A stretch of DNA of 64,000 nt, taken from assembly GCA_001972305.1 (NCBI GenBank), contig BDDD01000062.1:915376-979375 (forward strand), given 5' to 3'. The stretch is from Cephalotus follicularis (Eukaryota > Streptophyta > Magnoliopsida > Oxalidales > Cephalotaceae). Both the position numbers and the translations under genes were made by a program. Positions within the stretch are counted from its first letter, which is position 1. Each line of letters opens with the position of its first letter. The notes beneath the pieces are model-generated. The model had not been told where the DNA came from. It ran no database searches and was given only the letters and a program-made list of their open reading frames with translations. This document shows, piece by piece, positions 10,041 to 21,576 of this stretch.

Positions 10041-10220
10041 ATTAAGGCATCAGCTCAACTGGTAAAGGTTTTTAATTCATTTAGAGGTCTAAGGTTCGCA
10101 AGTGTAACATAGTTAATTAATTTGGTTTAAGTTTAATCAAGTACTTCCTAATAAATTAATGGTTAGCACCAGAGTAGTTGGTTAGTGCATAGCCCTGGCC
10201 TAGATCCTAGGTTTGAGGAT
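10041..10220 (+). repeat. Two tRNA-like (SINE-type) modules in tandem
   Basis: Module 1: A-box-like CAGCTCAACTGGTA (10051-10064) and B-box-like GGTTCGCAA (10093-10101). Module 2: A-box-like TAGTTGGTTAGTGC (10175-10188) and B-box-like GGTTTGAGGA (10210-10219). Spacings fit a tRNA-derived pol III promoter, but no cloverleaf closes, so these are probably SINE remnants and not tRNA genes. The interval 9849-10040 before it is AT-rich with no gene. Confidence 0.35.
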
Positions 10221-10224
10221 ATTT

Positions 10225-10479
10225 TCATCACAATTTCTCGTGAATCCCTCACAAATATTTGAAACAATATATGAAGTATCCAAAATTGGTTTGAAATCCC
10301 TCGCAATATCATGAAATTGGGAGGGATTGAAAAATCACTGGCAAAAAAAGCCAATTGCAACGAGGTCTATTGAGAGTAACGCTGTAAGGGCCAAAATCCC
10401 TCATAATATATTTGTTTCGAGGGATTTCGTACCGATTGCGAGGGATTTAACCCTCGCAATAGCCCATTTTCTTGTAGTG
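10225..10479 (-). mobile_element. Terminal region of a CACTA (EnSpm) DNA transposon
   Basis: Read on the minus strand it begins CACTACAAGAAAA (10467-10479), the consensus plant CACTA terminus. Repeated subterminal motifs of the type GCGAGGGATTT follow in both orientations, as expected for transposase-binding subterminal repeats. No second terminus or 3-bp target duplication was found, and no transposase is encoded. Confidence 0.6.
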
Positions 10480-12929
10480 AAATATGTTTTTAAAATGGTT
10501 TTCTTCCGAGACTTTTTCCCGGCAAGTGTAAAGGTATAAAACTGGGTTTTTTTAACAGGACCCGTTCCCGTTCCACACGGGGGAGGAGCCCTGCCGAGGA
10601 AGGCACACCTGCCAACAACCCTCCAAACCACAAACTACCCGACCAGACCAACCAAGATAACGTCAGGGGTAACCAAAGGTTGATCCAATGCCCGACCACT
10701 ATCCTCAGCATCAACACCTGTCCTTATCTCGGCTCAAGAGCTCGGAACTAAGGTCTACACCACCTAGAACCTTGACATCACCAAGATAACATAAGCCAAG
10801 GAGAAAGATATATATATATATATATAATTTCAAAACATAGAGAATACATACACCAATCCTTCCATAGATCGTACACAAATGTTTACAGAATTGGTTACAA
10901 AAATACAAATACGAACAACCCCAAAAGATGTATGTCCCCAAATGCATGAAGGGCTAGCCGAAAAGGCCAGGGCAAACGCATGCTCCGTGGTCTACCTCGC
11001 AAAAGTCCTTAAAGTGGTCTGACGAGGGAAAACTTCACCTAATCCTCAACTGCAAAACAACATTGGAGGGGGTTAGTCCAAAGATTAGTGAGACGGTAAA
11101 AGAAGCATTCCTTAAGCATCCGACGAGCACTGGACGTTGAGCAAAAGGTTATGCCCAACTGACCAACAAATAACCACGGCTCATCACCCGAGGATACTCA
11201 ACAAGAATCGATTAGACTACTTGGAGTATAAAATAGCAAAAGGTATATAAAACAATAATGCTAAGGACAAGAACAAGAGAGATAAAATAAAGCAAGTGTC
11301 CAAACTAACATCCCGAGGACCCAACAGAAAGGATCTCAGACTCCAAGGATCAATAGATCAGAGGAACACTGGTAACTGTTACATTACCCAAACCACCTCG
11401 ATCGGAACCACCTCGGCCACATCCATACATCTACTGGCGCCAGATTTCACGGCAATAATCTCACACGGTCCACCAAAACTTGGAGGTGAAGATCATAGGC
11501 TTACAGGAAGTGCACCATCTGTCATATACCGGTATAGAGAGTCGCATGTCTTGGTCTTCCATCAGAGGTGCCGACGGATCAGTGTCAAACCCAGCCCCTG
11601 AGAGACAGAGCAAATAGCGAACATCGACTGAGGGGCCAGCGAATCACCGCTCAGGCACCACCCTCATCAGCAAATCGCGTATAAGAACATCGACTGAGAG
11701 GTCGGTGAATCACCGCACGAGCCATCCATCGTCAGAAATCTCATAGCAAAGCATCCTACAGGGCCTGTTGGGAAGAGGAGCGGATCCTCAGCTGCACTCA
11801 CACTCACATCCCATCATAGAAAATAGAAATGTGCAGATCCAGGTAGAGGAACCTGGGGGCAGTCACACTTACAGCGCATCATAGACCAATGCCACTGCAG
11901 TTATGAGAGGGGAATCCATGCTTGCTTACCCTCACCAAGTCGTGCTCGGTCATCACAGTTTCCCAGTAACCAGTATTCAGAATCCAACAACACATGGTAT
12001 CAAAAGAGTTATGACATATATATAAACAGGATAAAGCAAGGGGAAAACATCACCCAGAACATCAAGCATACCAGCTCGGAAATCAATATCAACTGAAATA
12101 TGTCAACACAAGAAGAGAAACAACTCCCAGAAAGAGACACCATGGAAAGGAAATCCAGGACACAAAATAAGCTTAAGACTCTCAACTGTTCGAGATAAAA
12201 GAAAGGAATGTCCCACTCACCACTTAACCGCTCTCCACCACACAGCTTCCTATAGCTCTGGATCGACGCTCAGCTCCTCGACTACAAGAACAACAAACAA
12301 CCACAGACTTAGCACAGTCTGTAACAAAAATAGAGCAGAACATGCATGAAGCCTACATGCATGATCGTCTCTTCGGACAGTCAACCTGACCATCCACATG
12401 CTCAAGATTCCACCATGGATCACCCACAATCATCACCGTTATCTCTGACTCCACCGCAAACAGGAGGTTTAGCACGCACATTGCCAAACTAACAGAGGAA
12501 AGAAGACGAAGAAAGAAGAGCTCACCTCGACGAACTCATGGTCCAAGATCTTCAAAGCAAAACTTGACTTCGCCAAAGGAAACTTCAGAAGAAAAGGAGA
12601 AAAGAAGAAGCACTGAGAACTCACACTTTCTCTTAACTAACATTCTTCTGGCACAACAACTGCTACAACGGCTCCTTCACCTGCTTATACTGTATTGACG
12701 TGAAGTGGTTGTGTGCTTAACAAGATGGGGCATTAAATTCTCTTACACACGCCTGCAGCCCACAATTGCATACTGTCCCAAACGCCATCCCGCCAAAACA
12801 GCCCAAAGCAAGGAGAAAGCCAATCGGCCCAAACCACTTAAGGCCCACTCTTCACAAAAGAAAAATTTTTAAGGCCCAAACCAAAAAGTCCAATACCAAA
12901 ATGTACCTGGGTCGCCACATTTTTCCTAG
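10480..12929. repeat. Unclassified non-coding repeat, probably an LTR body in minus orientation
   Basis: No domain-bearing frame exists in 2.4 kb; the 101-codon frame at 11296-11601 matches nothing known to me. The right end, read on the minus strand, begins TGTGGCGACCCAGGTACATT, similar in style to the TGTGACGACC start of the chromovirus LTR. This suggests an LTR of a related gypsy family. The left end is not defined. Confidence 0.4.
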
Positions 12930-14195
12930 GTTTTAAAGATGATATAGTAAGGGTAAGGGAGAGTCTATAGATGTGTTCACCGTAGAGTGAAGGTATGAGG
13001 CATCGACCTACAATCGACTGAGCCCTCTACTAGAGTTACTCATGGTATGTGATAAGTCGAGATCAGCGACTAACCCTAGAGTTGTGTGCCAACTTGAAAA
13101 AGTGGGAATAGATGTCTCATCATTGAGCTATGTGCCACCTTGAAAAATGGGGACTTGAGACTCACACTAAGCTATTATCGGTAGACCGATGGACAACTAG
13201 TTGTCTAATCCTTCAGTTGTGTGCCACCTTCAGGGGAATTTAGACTTATGTATAACCCTAGAGTTGTGTGCCACCTTCGGGAGGGTTTATACTCATGTAT
13301 GTATAGAGAAGCTCCATAACTAAACTTAGAGCTGTGTGTCACCTTCGAAGGGTTAGATGTCTCGTCTTAGAGCTGTGTGTCACCTTTGGGGACGTGAGAC
13401 TTACGTTGAGCTGACTTGTATAGATCTGTAACTAGTTGAGTCCCTATAGGTCTACCTATAGGAAACTAGATTTGTAACCTAATTAGGTTTCTACCATTGA
13501 ACCGATAGGCAATTGGATATTCTAGGCCTTAAGCTGTGTGTCATCTTAAAAGTTGTATAATTAATCATTTATATATGCTGGTATGGACAGTGTATATATC
13601 TAGTTAACCTCTTGATTGTCTGTTAGATTTATGGATAGAAGTGTATGATTCGGTTAACTATTCGTATATATACCGGTATGAGACGATTATATATATAGAT
13701 TGTTAACCATAACTGTTAACGCATATTGCCCTGACATGTATTGATACCTACGATATCTGTTCATATCATTAGCATAAATGTTGTGTTTTTGAGAGGTTTT
13801 TGGCTGACCCATCCTTTGGAATGAGAGATCTTTATGTGTTCAGGTACGGATGGATCAGATATTAGTGGCAATAGTCGTGAACAAGGAGATCAGTGATGAC
13901 ATAGATGCAAGGATGATGGATGCAAGGATGTTGTTTACTCATGGGTTTTATGTTTTAATGTTTAAGAATTGAATGCTAATGATTTGTAAGGATTATGTAA
14001 CCTTTTGTATGACATGATATTGTAATGTATTGATGATAAGTATGTTTGAATGGACACGCACATATGTATTATTAAATTTTTAAGTATTTACGATTTTTTG
14101 TTACACGGAATAAGTTTTAACTAGTACTCAACTTATGGACTAAATGACTGAACGGATGTGTGTGATGTCTCAGACCCCCTACAAATTCGAAGTAT
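12930..14195 (+). repeat. Unclassified LTR-like repeat, plus orientation
   Basis: The layout resembles the last part of the chromovirus LTR: a small hairpin (about 13806-13825), then GT-rich text, a run of GATGCAAGGATG repeats (about 13902-13930) and repeated TGTAATGTATTGATG-type words. No TG/CA boundaries, primer site or coding domains were found. Short frames are not genes. Confidence 0.35.
13075..13560 (+). repeat. Degenerate tandem repeats with GTTGTGTGCCACCTTC core
   Basis: Six to eight diverged units containing GAGTTGTGTGCCACCTTC or GAGCTGTGTGTCACCTT recur at 50-130 bp spacing. This is LTR-type internal tandem repetition. Confidence 0.55.
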
Positions 14196-14982
14196 CGCAG
14201 TAATATATTACTAAAGTATAAAATGGTTAGGTTTTAATTATTTAAATACTTTATGGACACATAATAACTCTTCAATCAAGCAGATAAGCCTTTATAATTT
14301 AAACAATCCTCATAAAGTGTAAGTATACCTAAAATTATAAGATCTATTATAAATTTAATCATTTATTTAATATTTTATTAATACAAATTATCCTTATCAA
14401 TTTCCTATCTCAAAAATTATTTTATTGAATGAACTATTTGTTTACAGGATATGTAGAAATTATATGTTTATAATGACTAAGTGTGAATAAAACAAATAGA
14501 TATATTTAATAAATTTGCTATTCAATATAGATAAAATAAATAGATATATTTAATAAATTTGTTTTTAATTATAAATAAAATACTTAATAAATAATAAATA
14601 ATAAATTTAAATTTAAATTTAAATTTTAGACATAATTTTTGTAAATAAATAAATTATCAAATTCAACATTTAGATATATAAAATAATAAAGCGTGACAGA
14701 AAGTTGCTCTCAGATTCAATTTTATCATTTTCAAAACAAGAAACTTAATACATTTCCATTAATAGGTGAGAGAACATGGGTTATTATACTAGAACAAAGG
14801 ACAGAAGCAAACATTGCATCCCGAAAAAGTTACTCAACTACTAAAGGCAATTATCTCTTTTGAGTTTTGTGAACCACATGAAACCCAATTGTCATATAAT
14901 AGGTAGTCAAGAATACATAGTGACAGAATACAGCATGAGGCAATCCTTTTTATTCGCATACTCGCAGTTTAATGTCTTAAGT
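14196..14982. other. AT-rich region and 3' flank of PCBER copy 1
   Basis: No gene seen. From about 14700 the base composition becomes mixed. A minus-strand AATAAA at 14949-14954, 29 nt past the PCBER stop codon, is the likely polyadenylation signal. Confidence 0.5.
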
Positions 14983-16956
14983 TCACACAAACTGATTAAG
15001 GTACTCATCCACAGTGGTGTATTTGACATCAGGGTAGAGCTCTGAAGCCTCAACTCCAAATGATGACTCGATCTCAAAGTTGGTGTGATCTCCTTTCACA
15101 AAAACTGAGTGACCAATGGATAAAAACACATTGGTTGGTACCGTAGCCTCTGCAAAAGCGGGGAAATGACAATGTCAAAACTTCGAAATTCTGTGAGAAG
15201 TTACAGTTCTACAAGATAGACCTGTCATGCTTCCAATTCAAGACAACTCAAACTAAGAAAAGGATTGCAGCAGATAAAACACAACATTTTGGCATAACTT
15301 TTGTATTCTTCATTATCAGTCAGTTTACAACATTATACACTTTTAAAAGCAGGGATTTCCCTGGATAGCCAGTGAAGTAAATTTGTAACTGACCTTGAAT
15401 ATTCTTCAGAAGTTGCTCCTCCGGCACATAGATCCTTTCAATGGTTTTGCCAATCTTTTTCTCCCACAAAGACACAAGATCATTGAACGAGTAGATGTTG
15501 CCAGGGGGTCTGATGTAGAGGACTTTATTCAAGGTTCTTGGATCATCCACGGCTTTGATAGTGTAGGTGGCAATGTCATCTTCCTTGTTAAATATTGCTG
15601 GAAACCAAAAGATAAAACCAATGAAGAATCATTCAACACATTTATATATCACAAACCCTTGTATTTTGCATTTGTCTTCCATTTTACATGTTGCCAACTC
15701 TTTCTAACAGCGTGAAAAAGTCAGCTTACCTTGAAGAGGAAAATACCATTGTTGACGCTGCTTACCACATGTTTAGATTAATTACCAATTTGTGCTTTAA
15801 TTCTTTGAGGTATCTGTTTAATTTGTGTGGAATACGACCGTGATCTGTCTTTTAAAGGCAACATGAACTAATTAAGAGAAGGAAGATGATTATTAACATC
15901 ATCACATGAATTGTCCTCATTCAATAATTCCAAATTCGGCCAACTGTAATTAAATAGCATGTAAAAGCTGAACATATCAACTATAACTAAGAATTTATTA
16001 AGAATGTAATTTTCACCTTTTGGGTTTCCATCCCCCAAAATGATAACTTTATCTCTAGGGATAGCAGTTGCTCCAGGCTGTGACAAATTGGGAAGGAAAT
16101 ATCCAGCAAAGAAATTAGACGAAACATAAGTGAATGGAATTCCTTCAGCTTCCACAGCTCGGCGGATATTAGCCTTAGTAGCAAATGCTGATTTTGCTGG
16201 TTCAACAGCATGAACACGATCCACATCATTTCCAAACTCTGAAGGGAAAAATCTCTGGAAAACATGAAGAATTTACATATTAAACCATTTAGTCCCCAAA
16301 ATGCCGACTAACTGTATTCATTCAATGAGTCCAGGCCACCTCTGCACCTCATCAAACCTATATATCAATTAGCATTTACAATACTTTGGTATCGTCTATA
16401 GATAATTTATTGTAATTGATCCATTAATTTGATTAGCAACCCATTAATCATTCAGGGTCTTGAACATGACCGATCTGGTTCTGACAACTATAGATAATGA
16501 AATCAAAGAAGATTATGCTGCAGATTAGAGTACAAAATAACATCACCTTGACATTGCCAGCTTCTTTAATAGCAGCGATGATCTTGACTTGATCGACTAA
16601 TTGAAGGTGGCCCACAGTTGATATCACCACATCCACTTGCTTTATCGCCTTCACCAAACTCTCATGATCATAGAGATCTCCCTACAAACACAATTTTTAT
16701 TTATATTAAAAAAAAATTAAATCTTAACTACAAGTTATAACATACGACATTGATTTGGTTTAAAGGTAGGTACAATGAGGAAAGTGACGCCTAGGGTTTT
16801 GAAGTGGTCAATGAGATTGGATTTAGCAGCGCTAGAGAGAGTGGATTCCCTGATGAGAAGGAAAGTAGGGTGACCGGATTTTGCGCTCGCCTCCACGATG
16901 AACTTCCCTATATATCCGGTGCCTCCAATGAACAGAATCTTGCTCTTCTCTGCCAT
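14983..16956 (-). CDS. PCBER: Phenylcoumaran benzylic ether reductase-like (NmrA family), copy 1, five exons
   Basis: Exons on the minus strand: 16956-16774, 16681-16547, 16254-16017, 15597-15394, 15149-14983. All four introns are GT-AG and the joined frame is 927 bp, 308 residues, the usual length of the family. The Rossmann motif GGTGYIG (residues 11-17) binds NADPH. The PSEFGNDVDR motif starts at residue 110 and the family's catalytic Lys is at 133 (AFATK). PCBER reduces the benzylic ether of phenylcoumaran neolignans such as dehydrodiconiferyl alcohol in the cytosol, in phenylpropanoid defence and wood metabolism. FAGYFLP and the C-terminal DVKYTTVDEYL also fit PCBER better than pinoresinol-lariciresinol or true isoflavone reductase. 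Substrate choice is inferred from family resemblance. No stops or frameshifts: a probable active gene. Confidence 0.92.
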
Positions 16957-17052
16957 TTTTTTTTTTTTAACTCAGAGATTGTATTGTGGAAAAGAAGACG
17001 TGATTTTGATAGTGGCTGGTTGTTTGGTGAAAATGTGGTATTGAGTCACCAA

Positions 17053-17060
17053 TATTTATA
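17053..17060 (-). promoter_or_regulatory. TATA box of PCBER copy 1 (TATAAATA)
   Basis: On the minus strand, about 97 nt upstream of the ATG at 16956; the spacing fits a plant promoter with a short 5' UTR. Confidence 0.55.
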
Positions 17061-17573
17061 AACACAGTGCATAAAATAAAATATTCTTGATTTATTTGAT
17101 TATAGAGAGATTTTTATGTAGATTACACAATCAAATATAAATGAGATATTATCAATTTAATTATTTATTATTTTAAATTTTTTTAAAATTAATGATGTGT
17201 ATGACTAGCATATAAGATGACCAGATACATAATATATAATATGTCATATAACAAATAAAAATAAGTTAAAAAATGATATAGTTATTATTCATTCTACTAG
17301 TTAGATAACAAATAATTTGTTATACCTACTCATATAATATAAATAGTATTTTTTGTATTATATTATTCAGTATGTTTACTTATTGTCGGATAGATTGTGT
17401 CTACTTAAAAAAAAAATTATAAACTTGTTATATGCGTATACGCGCGTATAATTGTAACTATTGAAAAAACAATTCACATGCGTTAAATGCGCTTTTCATT
17501 TGTTATTAAAATGACATATATGCACTTTTTTATACAAATAAAATACAAATCAACCAATTAATATGACTATAAT
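17061..17573. other. AT-rich upstream region of PCBER copy 1
   Basis: No gene or repeat terminus seen; presumably distal promoter and intergenic DNA. Confidence 0.4.
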
Positions 17574-17909
17574 TGTTGATGCAGAAATCCTTCTCCCAAC
17601 AGTATCCTACGTGGAGGACTTTGATTTGTTAAGAGAAACGCTTGTCACTGATGCCTTTAAGGAAGAAACGGATCTAGGTTGCTTCTCATGGTATCCTCGG
17701 TCATGGACCCGAGGTGGATAATGTTTACACTGAGATCACTGGGTGTCCTCGGCACTTATGCCGAGGAAGAATCCTCCTTATACCACTGTTTCACAGGCCA
17801 ACAGGTTTCCTCTGCCTTTACTTCATCAATTCTTGTGTCTCGAACACTTGTCTGTGTTTGCATTAGGACACGTGTCGCATCAGATTTAACTTGATTTTTT
17901 CCCATATCA
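17574..17909 (-). mobile_element. Solo LTR (336 bp) of a Tat-related family
   Basis: Starts TGTTGATGCAGAAATCC and ends CCCATATCA, the same ends as the Tat LTRs at 20082 and 30494, but the body is much shorter. Perfect 5-bp target duplication ATAAT at 17569-17573 and 17910-17914. The remaining single LTR reflects LTR-LTR recombination. A 71-codon frame inside it is not a gene. Confidence 0.88.
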
Positions 17910-18274
17910 ATAATAAATTTAAAATTAAATAACACAATATTTTAAAACAAAAAAATATCAATAATTATAAAAACAATATATTAACATTGATTTTTTTAAA
18001 ACAAAAAAAATTATGAATGATCAATAACAATATTTTAAAAATATCAATAACAATATTTTATTAATGTGATATATTTTTAATTTAATAATTAAGATAAAAA
18101 TGTATTCTAAATATAAATATCTCTACAATTAGGGAGGATTTGAATTCGAGTTTGAACCGTTTTTAAGCTTATTATATGTCTGACAGTCGACACCACTAGT
18201 AAAAACTTTTTGTCATTTATCGACTCTACTATTGAATACTTTGTCATCTTATCTTATTGTCTTTTGATATATTG

Positions 18275-19230
18275 TTTTGTTTGTGGTCAACTATCATGTC
18301 CATGTTCATTCTGTGTATTTTTCTTTTTCTTTTTCTTTTTTAATATTCAGACTGTTTGGGTACGAGAATCACAACATGTCTTTTAGATATGTAATTGTAT
18401 AATAAAGATTAGGTAGATTGTCATCGTAATTATTAGGTAAGTATTATTGTCATTTTTCATAATTATTCTCCAAAAAATAATATATTTGATAATTTAATAT
18501 ATAAATTATATTATTTATATTTAATCGTAAAATTTGATTTATTATCTTTGTAGATCATATATATTAATTTTCAAATCACTTGAATCTTTATAGATATTTT
18601 ATTTACATAACTGTTTTGATAAGAATCGTTTATTTAATAACATATCTATATATTTTTGATTGATTATAAAAGTGACATATTTGATCCATAAAAATAAGAT
18701 ATCAAATTTAACAATTGAATATAAAAAAATATAATTAGTGTATAAAATTATTATAAAAAATTAACAAAATTGAATATAAAATATATAATTCGTGTATTAA
18801 ATTGTTAAAAATAATTGTATTTTGAGAAAGTAACAATGAAAAGACTATATATATAGGAAAATCAAACTTAGGTGTGCAGTGCACCTACCACAATGATCCA
18901 AAATACATCTGAGCTTTGTGTGATGACCGTTGATTTCGTAATCAATGACGTATGCCACCAAATACATTTTTTAATTTGTTCATTGAAAATGGCATAACTA
19001 CCCTTTGATTAGGTGATAAGATAAGATGTTTCAGTTTTGGTTTTGGTTTTGGTTTTGGTTTTGATTATGAAGGATAATGGCTTGCATTGCTTGTGATCAA
19101 CCATGTCCAGCTTCATTGTTGTATGCTTTTTCCGCTTTTTGTTTTTTGTTTATAATGTGGTTGCTTTGTTTGTGGTCACAAATATGTCCAGGTTCATTAT
19201 TTGTATGCTTTTTCCATTTTTTGTTATTTT
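18275..19230 (+). repeat. Three diverged direct repeats of about 60 bp
   Basis: Units at about 18275-18340, 19087-19146 and 19165-19230 share TTGTTTGTGGTCA, then ATGTCCA-GTTCATT and a T-rich end. The last two are adjacent and the first is 0.8 kb away, suggesting an old duplicated repeat element. Confidence 0.5.
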
Positions 19231-19823
19231 TAATCTAGTGATAACGATAATAATTTTGTAACTGTTAAAGGGTAATGATTGTGTACATTAATGAGTGAAA
19301 AGCTAAGTTTATTCTACTTATTAAAGTTAATAAAAGTAATAATTATTAGTATATTTTTTAGTGAAAAAAAAAATTGTTCTAATTAATAAAGTTTATAAAC
19401 GAAATGAAAGTAGATTTTTTACTTTTCTTTTTTTCAAAAGATAAAATTCTTTAAATAATACTATTAAGCACGAGTATATTGATATCACAAATGTATCATA
19501 AATGAATTATCAAAATATCATTTACGATTATTTTATTAAAATTCAAAACATCATGTTCAAACAAACACCAATAATTTTTTAACAATTCATTTATGATATA
19601 ATTACGATACCGTATCACTTTCTCTTAATAGCGTTAGTCCAAATTGTCTCGCATGCAACGCAGAGATAATTTTATTGTCAATCTCTTATAATTTATCAGA
19701 GGGGTATTTCTTTATGTAACAAATTTACTAAAATAGAAATTTCGTCTGTTTCTTCCGTGATTAATTCCAAGTTCATTTCTTGTGTTTCTTTTGAAATCTA
19801 ATCCACCCAAAATAATTAGAACA

Positions 19824-19866
<43 letters not shown>
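19824..19866. repeat. (ATT)n microsatellite
   Basis: About fourteen uninterrupted ATT units. Confidence 0.9.
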
Positions 19867-20081
19867 TAACTAAATATAGTCAGTTCAGAATACTGTTTTG
19901 AAAAAATCTGTGTACATATCTAACGACTTGTCAATTAGTCAAATAACATGTAATGAAGAAGAACATTTATATTTATTTTGCTATGTATTTTTGGTTTGGA
20001 ATTAAATGGCACTCTCCTTAATGATATATTGCCTAAATTATAATTTCTTATATTAAATTATTAAATTTAATTTATTATCTC

Positions 20082-20956
20082 TATTGATGCAAAAATCCTT
20101 CCCTCAACAGTACCACGCATGTAAGTGCTTGATTTGTTTAGGGAAACGCTGTTTTACTGCTCCGAGATGAAGGTTGAGAATAACTGTAAGTGTTTTTCCT
20201 GCACGGAAGAGCAAACACGTTGAAGGTCCAGGAGTTTGTTCTCCCGGGGACACTCCGACGCTCAAGTTAGGCTTTGCACAGAGAAAACAATGTTCTTTTC
20301 AAATGTAAAAATGGCTGACCTGAGATATGTCTTTGATTCTTGTATTTATAGTGTTGGTTTGTAACTGTTTGGAGCGCGAAATGCGGAGGTAATAGTTGTC
20401 CCTTAAGGAAATGCCGAGGATCTCGGGATTTCCCTTATCTCGACCTGATTTGTCGCTACTTTCCTTGCAGATAGTTTATTATATCTTATCTTCCATATTT
20501 GGAAGAGGTGAACCCGGGAGAGTAGGCTGATTTTCTGGCCTTATCCTGTCGAGGACGAGGAGAGATAGGTTCTCTTGTTATTTATCCATTTCGAGGTCTT
20601 CAACTTCAAAAGCTTCTTCAAGGGCTGGCGCCTGAAGCATTAGGTCATCAGTCAAGCTGCCGAGGAAGAGATCTTCTACAGTGCAGTTGAGGAGGATCCC
20701 CTTGGCTAGGTCCTCGGCACTGATGTTGGAAAGGAGGTCCTCGACACTTAAGCCGAGGAGGGTGGATTCTACAACACCACTAAGAAAGAGTTCCTTGACA
20801 CTGATGCCGAGGAGGATGTCTCCATCTGCTTCTCTTACCAGGGCTTGATAAGCTTCCTCTGACCGGTATCCACGTAAACTTTAAGCCCCTAGACACTTGG
20901 CTATGTCCGCGGAGGACACGTGTCATTCTTGGTATAAACTAATTTTTTCCCATATC
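20082..20956 (-). repeat. 3' LTR of Tat-1 (875 bp)
   Basis: Paired with 30494-31371 with visible but moderate divergence. The inner end is CATATCA beside the polypurine tract. The outer end is TATTGATGC where the other copy has TGTTGATTC. A TATA box, TATAAATA on the minus strand, lies at 20343-20350. The CTCGGCA...TGCCGAGGA words at about 20655-20810 are repeated inverted motifs. Confidence 0.92.
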
Positions 20957-20972
20957 ATATGCCCCCCTGGTC
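20957..20972 (-). other. Polypurine tract of Tat-1
   Basis: On the minus strand ACCAGGGGGGCATA directly precedes the 3' LTR start TGATATG. The same tract precedes the Tat-2 3' LTR at about 48380-48393. Confidence 0.8.
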
Positions 20973-21364
20973 CTTCTTCTCTGACCGTAGTCAAAGGAGG
21001 AGGAACAGAGCTGGGAGTCGTAACTCGGGCCGAACTCCTCCAGGAAACTTTGCATACGCTTTTCCACGTGCGAAAGAACTGAGGTCTGAAGGTGTAGCTT
21101 TTAGTGGTCCTATGACACAAAACTGAGCTCGCCTTAGCAGAGGATTGAAGCGTGCCTTCTGTTCTGGATCTATTCCCGCTAACGGGCCTCGTGTTGCGAG
21201 CCCAAATCATTTGCATTTAAGTTGCGTATTGAACACGACTTACACGTGGTATAAATTGAGTGTTTCCCGCATCTGTCTCTTCGTCTCCCGCGTCTGATTT
21301 GACGGTTCATTCCTCAGCCATTAGATCCGTGAGATGTGGAGGGCCAGGATCTGAGTTGCGAGTC

Positions 21365-21373
21365 TATAAAAGG
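21365..21373 (+). promoter_or_regulatory. TATA box of the antisense gene in Tat-1 (TATAAAAGG)
   Basis: A consensus TATA box on the plus strand, 204 nt upstream of the first ATG (21577) of the antisense gene. It lies outside the LTR, so the gene appears to have its own promoter, directed against gag-pol transcription. Confidence 0.6.
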
Positions 21374-21576
21374 ATATCTTTTTCTCAAAGCAAAACTTTC
21401 ACTCCTTCAATCTCCAATATTCGTATTGTCGCTGAGAGCTTCCCAAATTCGCAGTGTTTTCGAAACCTCGTTTAACCACTTTTTATCAAGATTTTTGGTA
21501 AGTTTCCATCGTCTTCTTGCTGTTCTAGGTTGATCTAGGATTTCTTTAGCCATTTCTTCCTCTTTGTTTAAGGCTA

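Larger units (their letters stand above)
17915..20076. other. AT-rich intergenic DNA, no gene
   Basis: Contains simple repeats (TTTC at about 18320-18340, GGTTTT at about 19036-19062, ATT at 19824-19866) and three diverged direct repeats listed separately. No coding frame with a domain was found. Confidence 0.5.

Noticed and set aside
10041..10220. Possible functional tRNA genes
   Set aside because: Box motifs are present, but no acceptor stem or cloverleaf closes and no terminator T-run follows at the right place.
15868..16224. 118-codon minus-strand frame as a separate gene
   Set aside because: It is exon 3 of PCBER copy 1 read into the intron; family alignment places the donor at 16016/16017.
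20077..20084. 8-bp target duplication ATCTCTAT for Tat-1
   Set aside because: The three bases TAT belong to the LTR start (TGT in the other LTR). The real duplication is the usual 5 bp, ATCTC; the further match to the right flank is coincidental.
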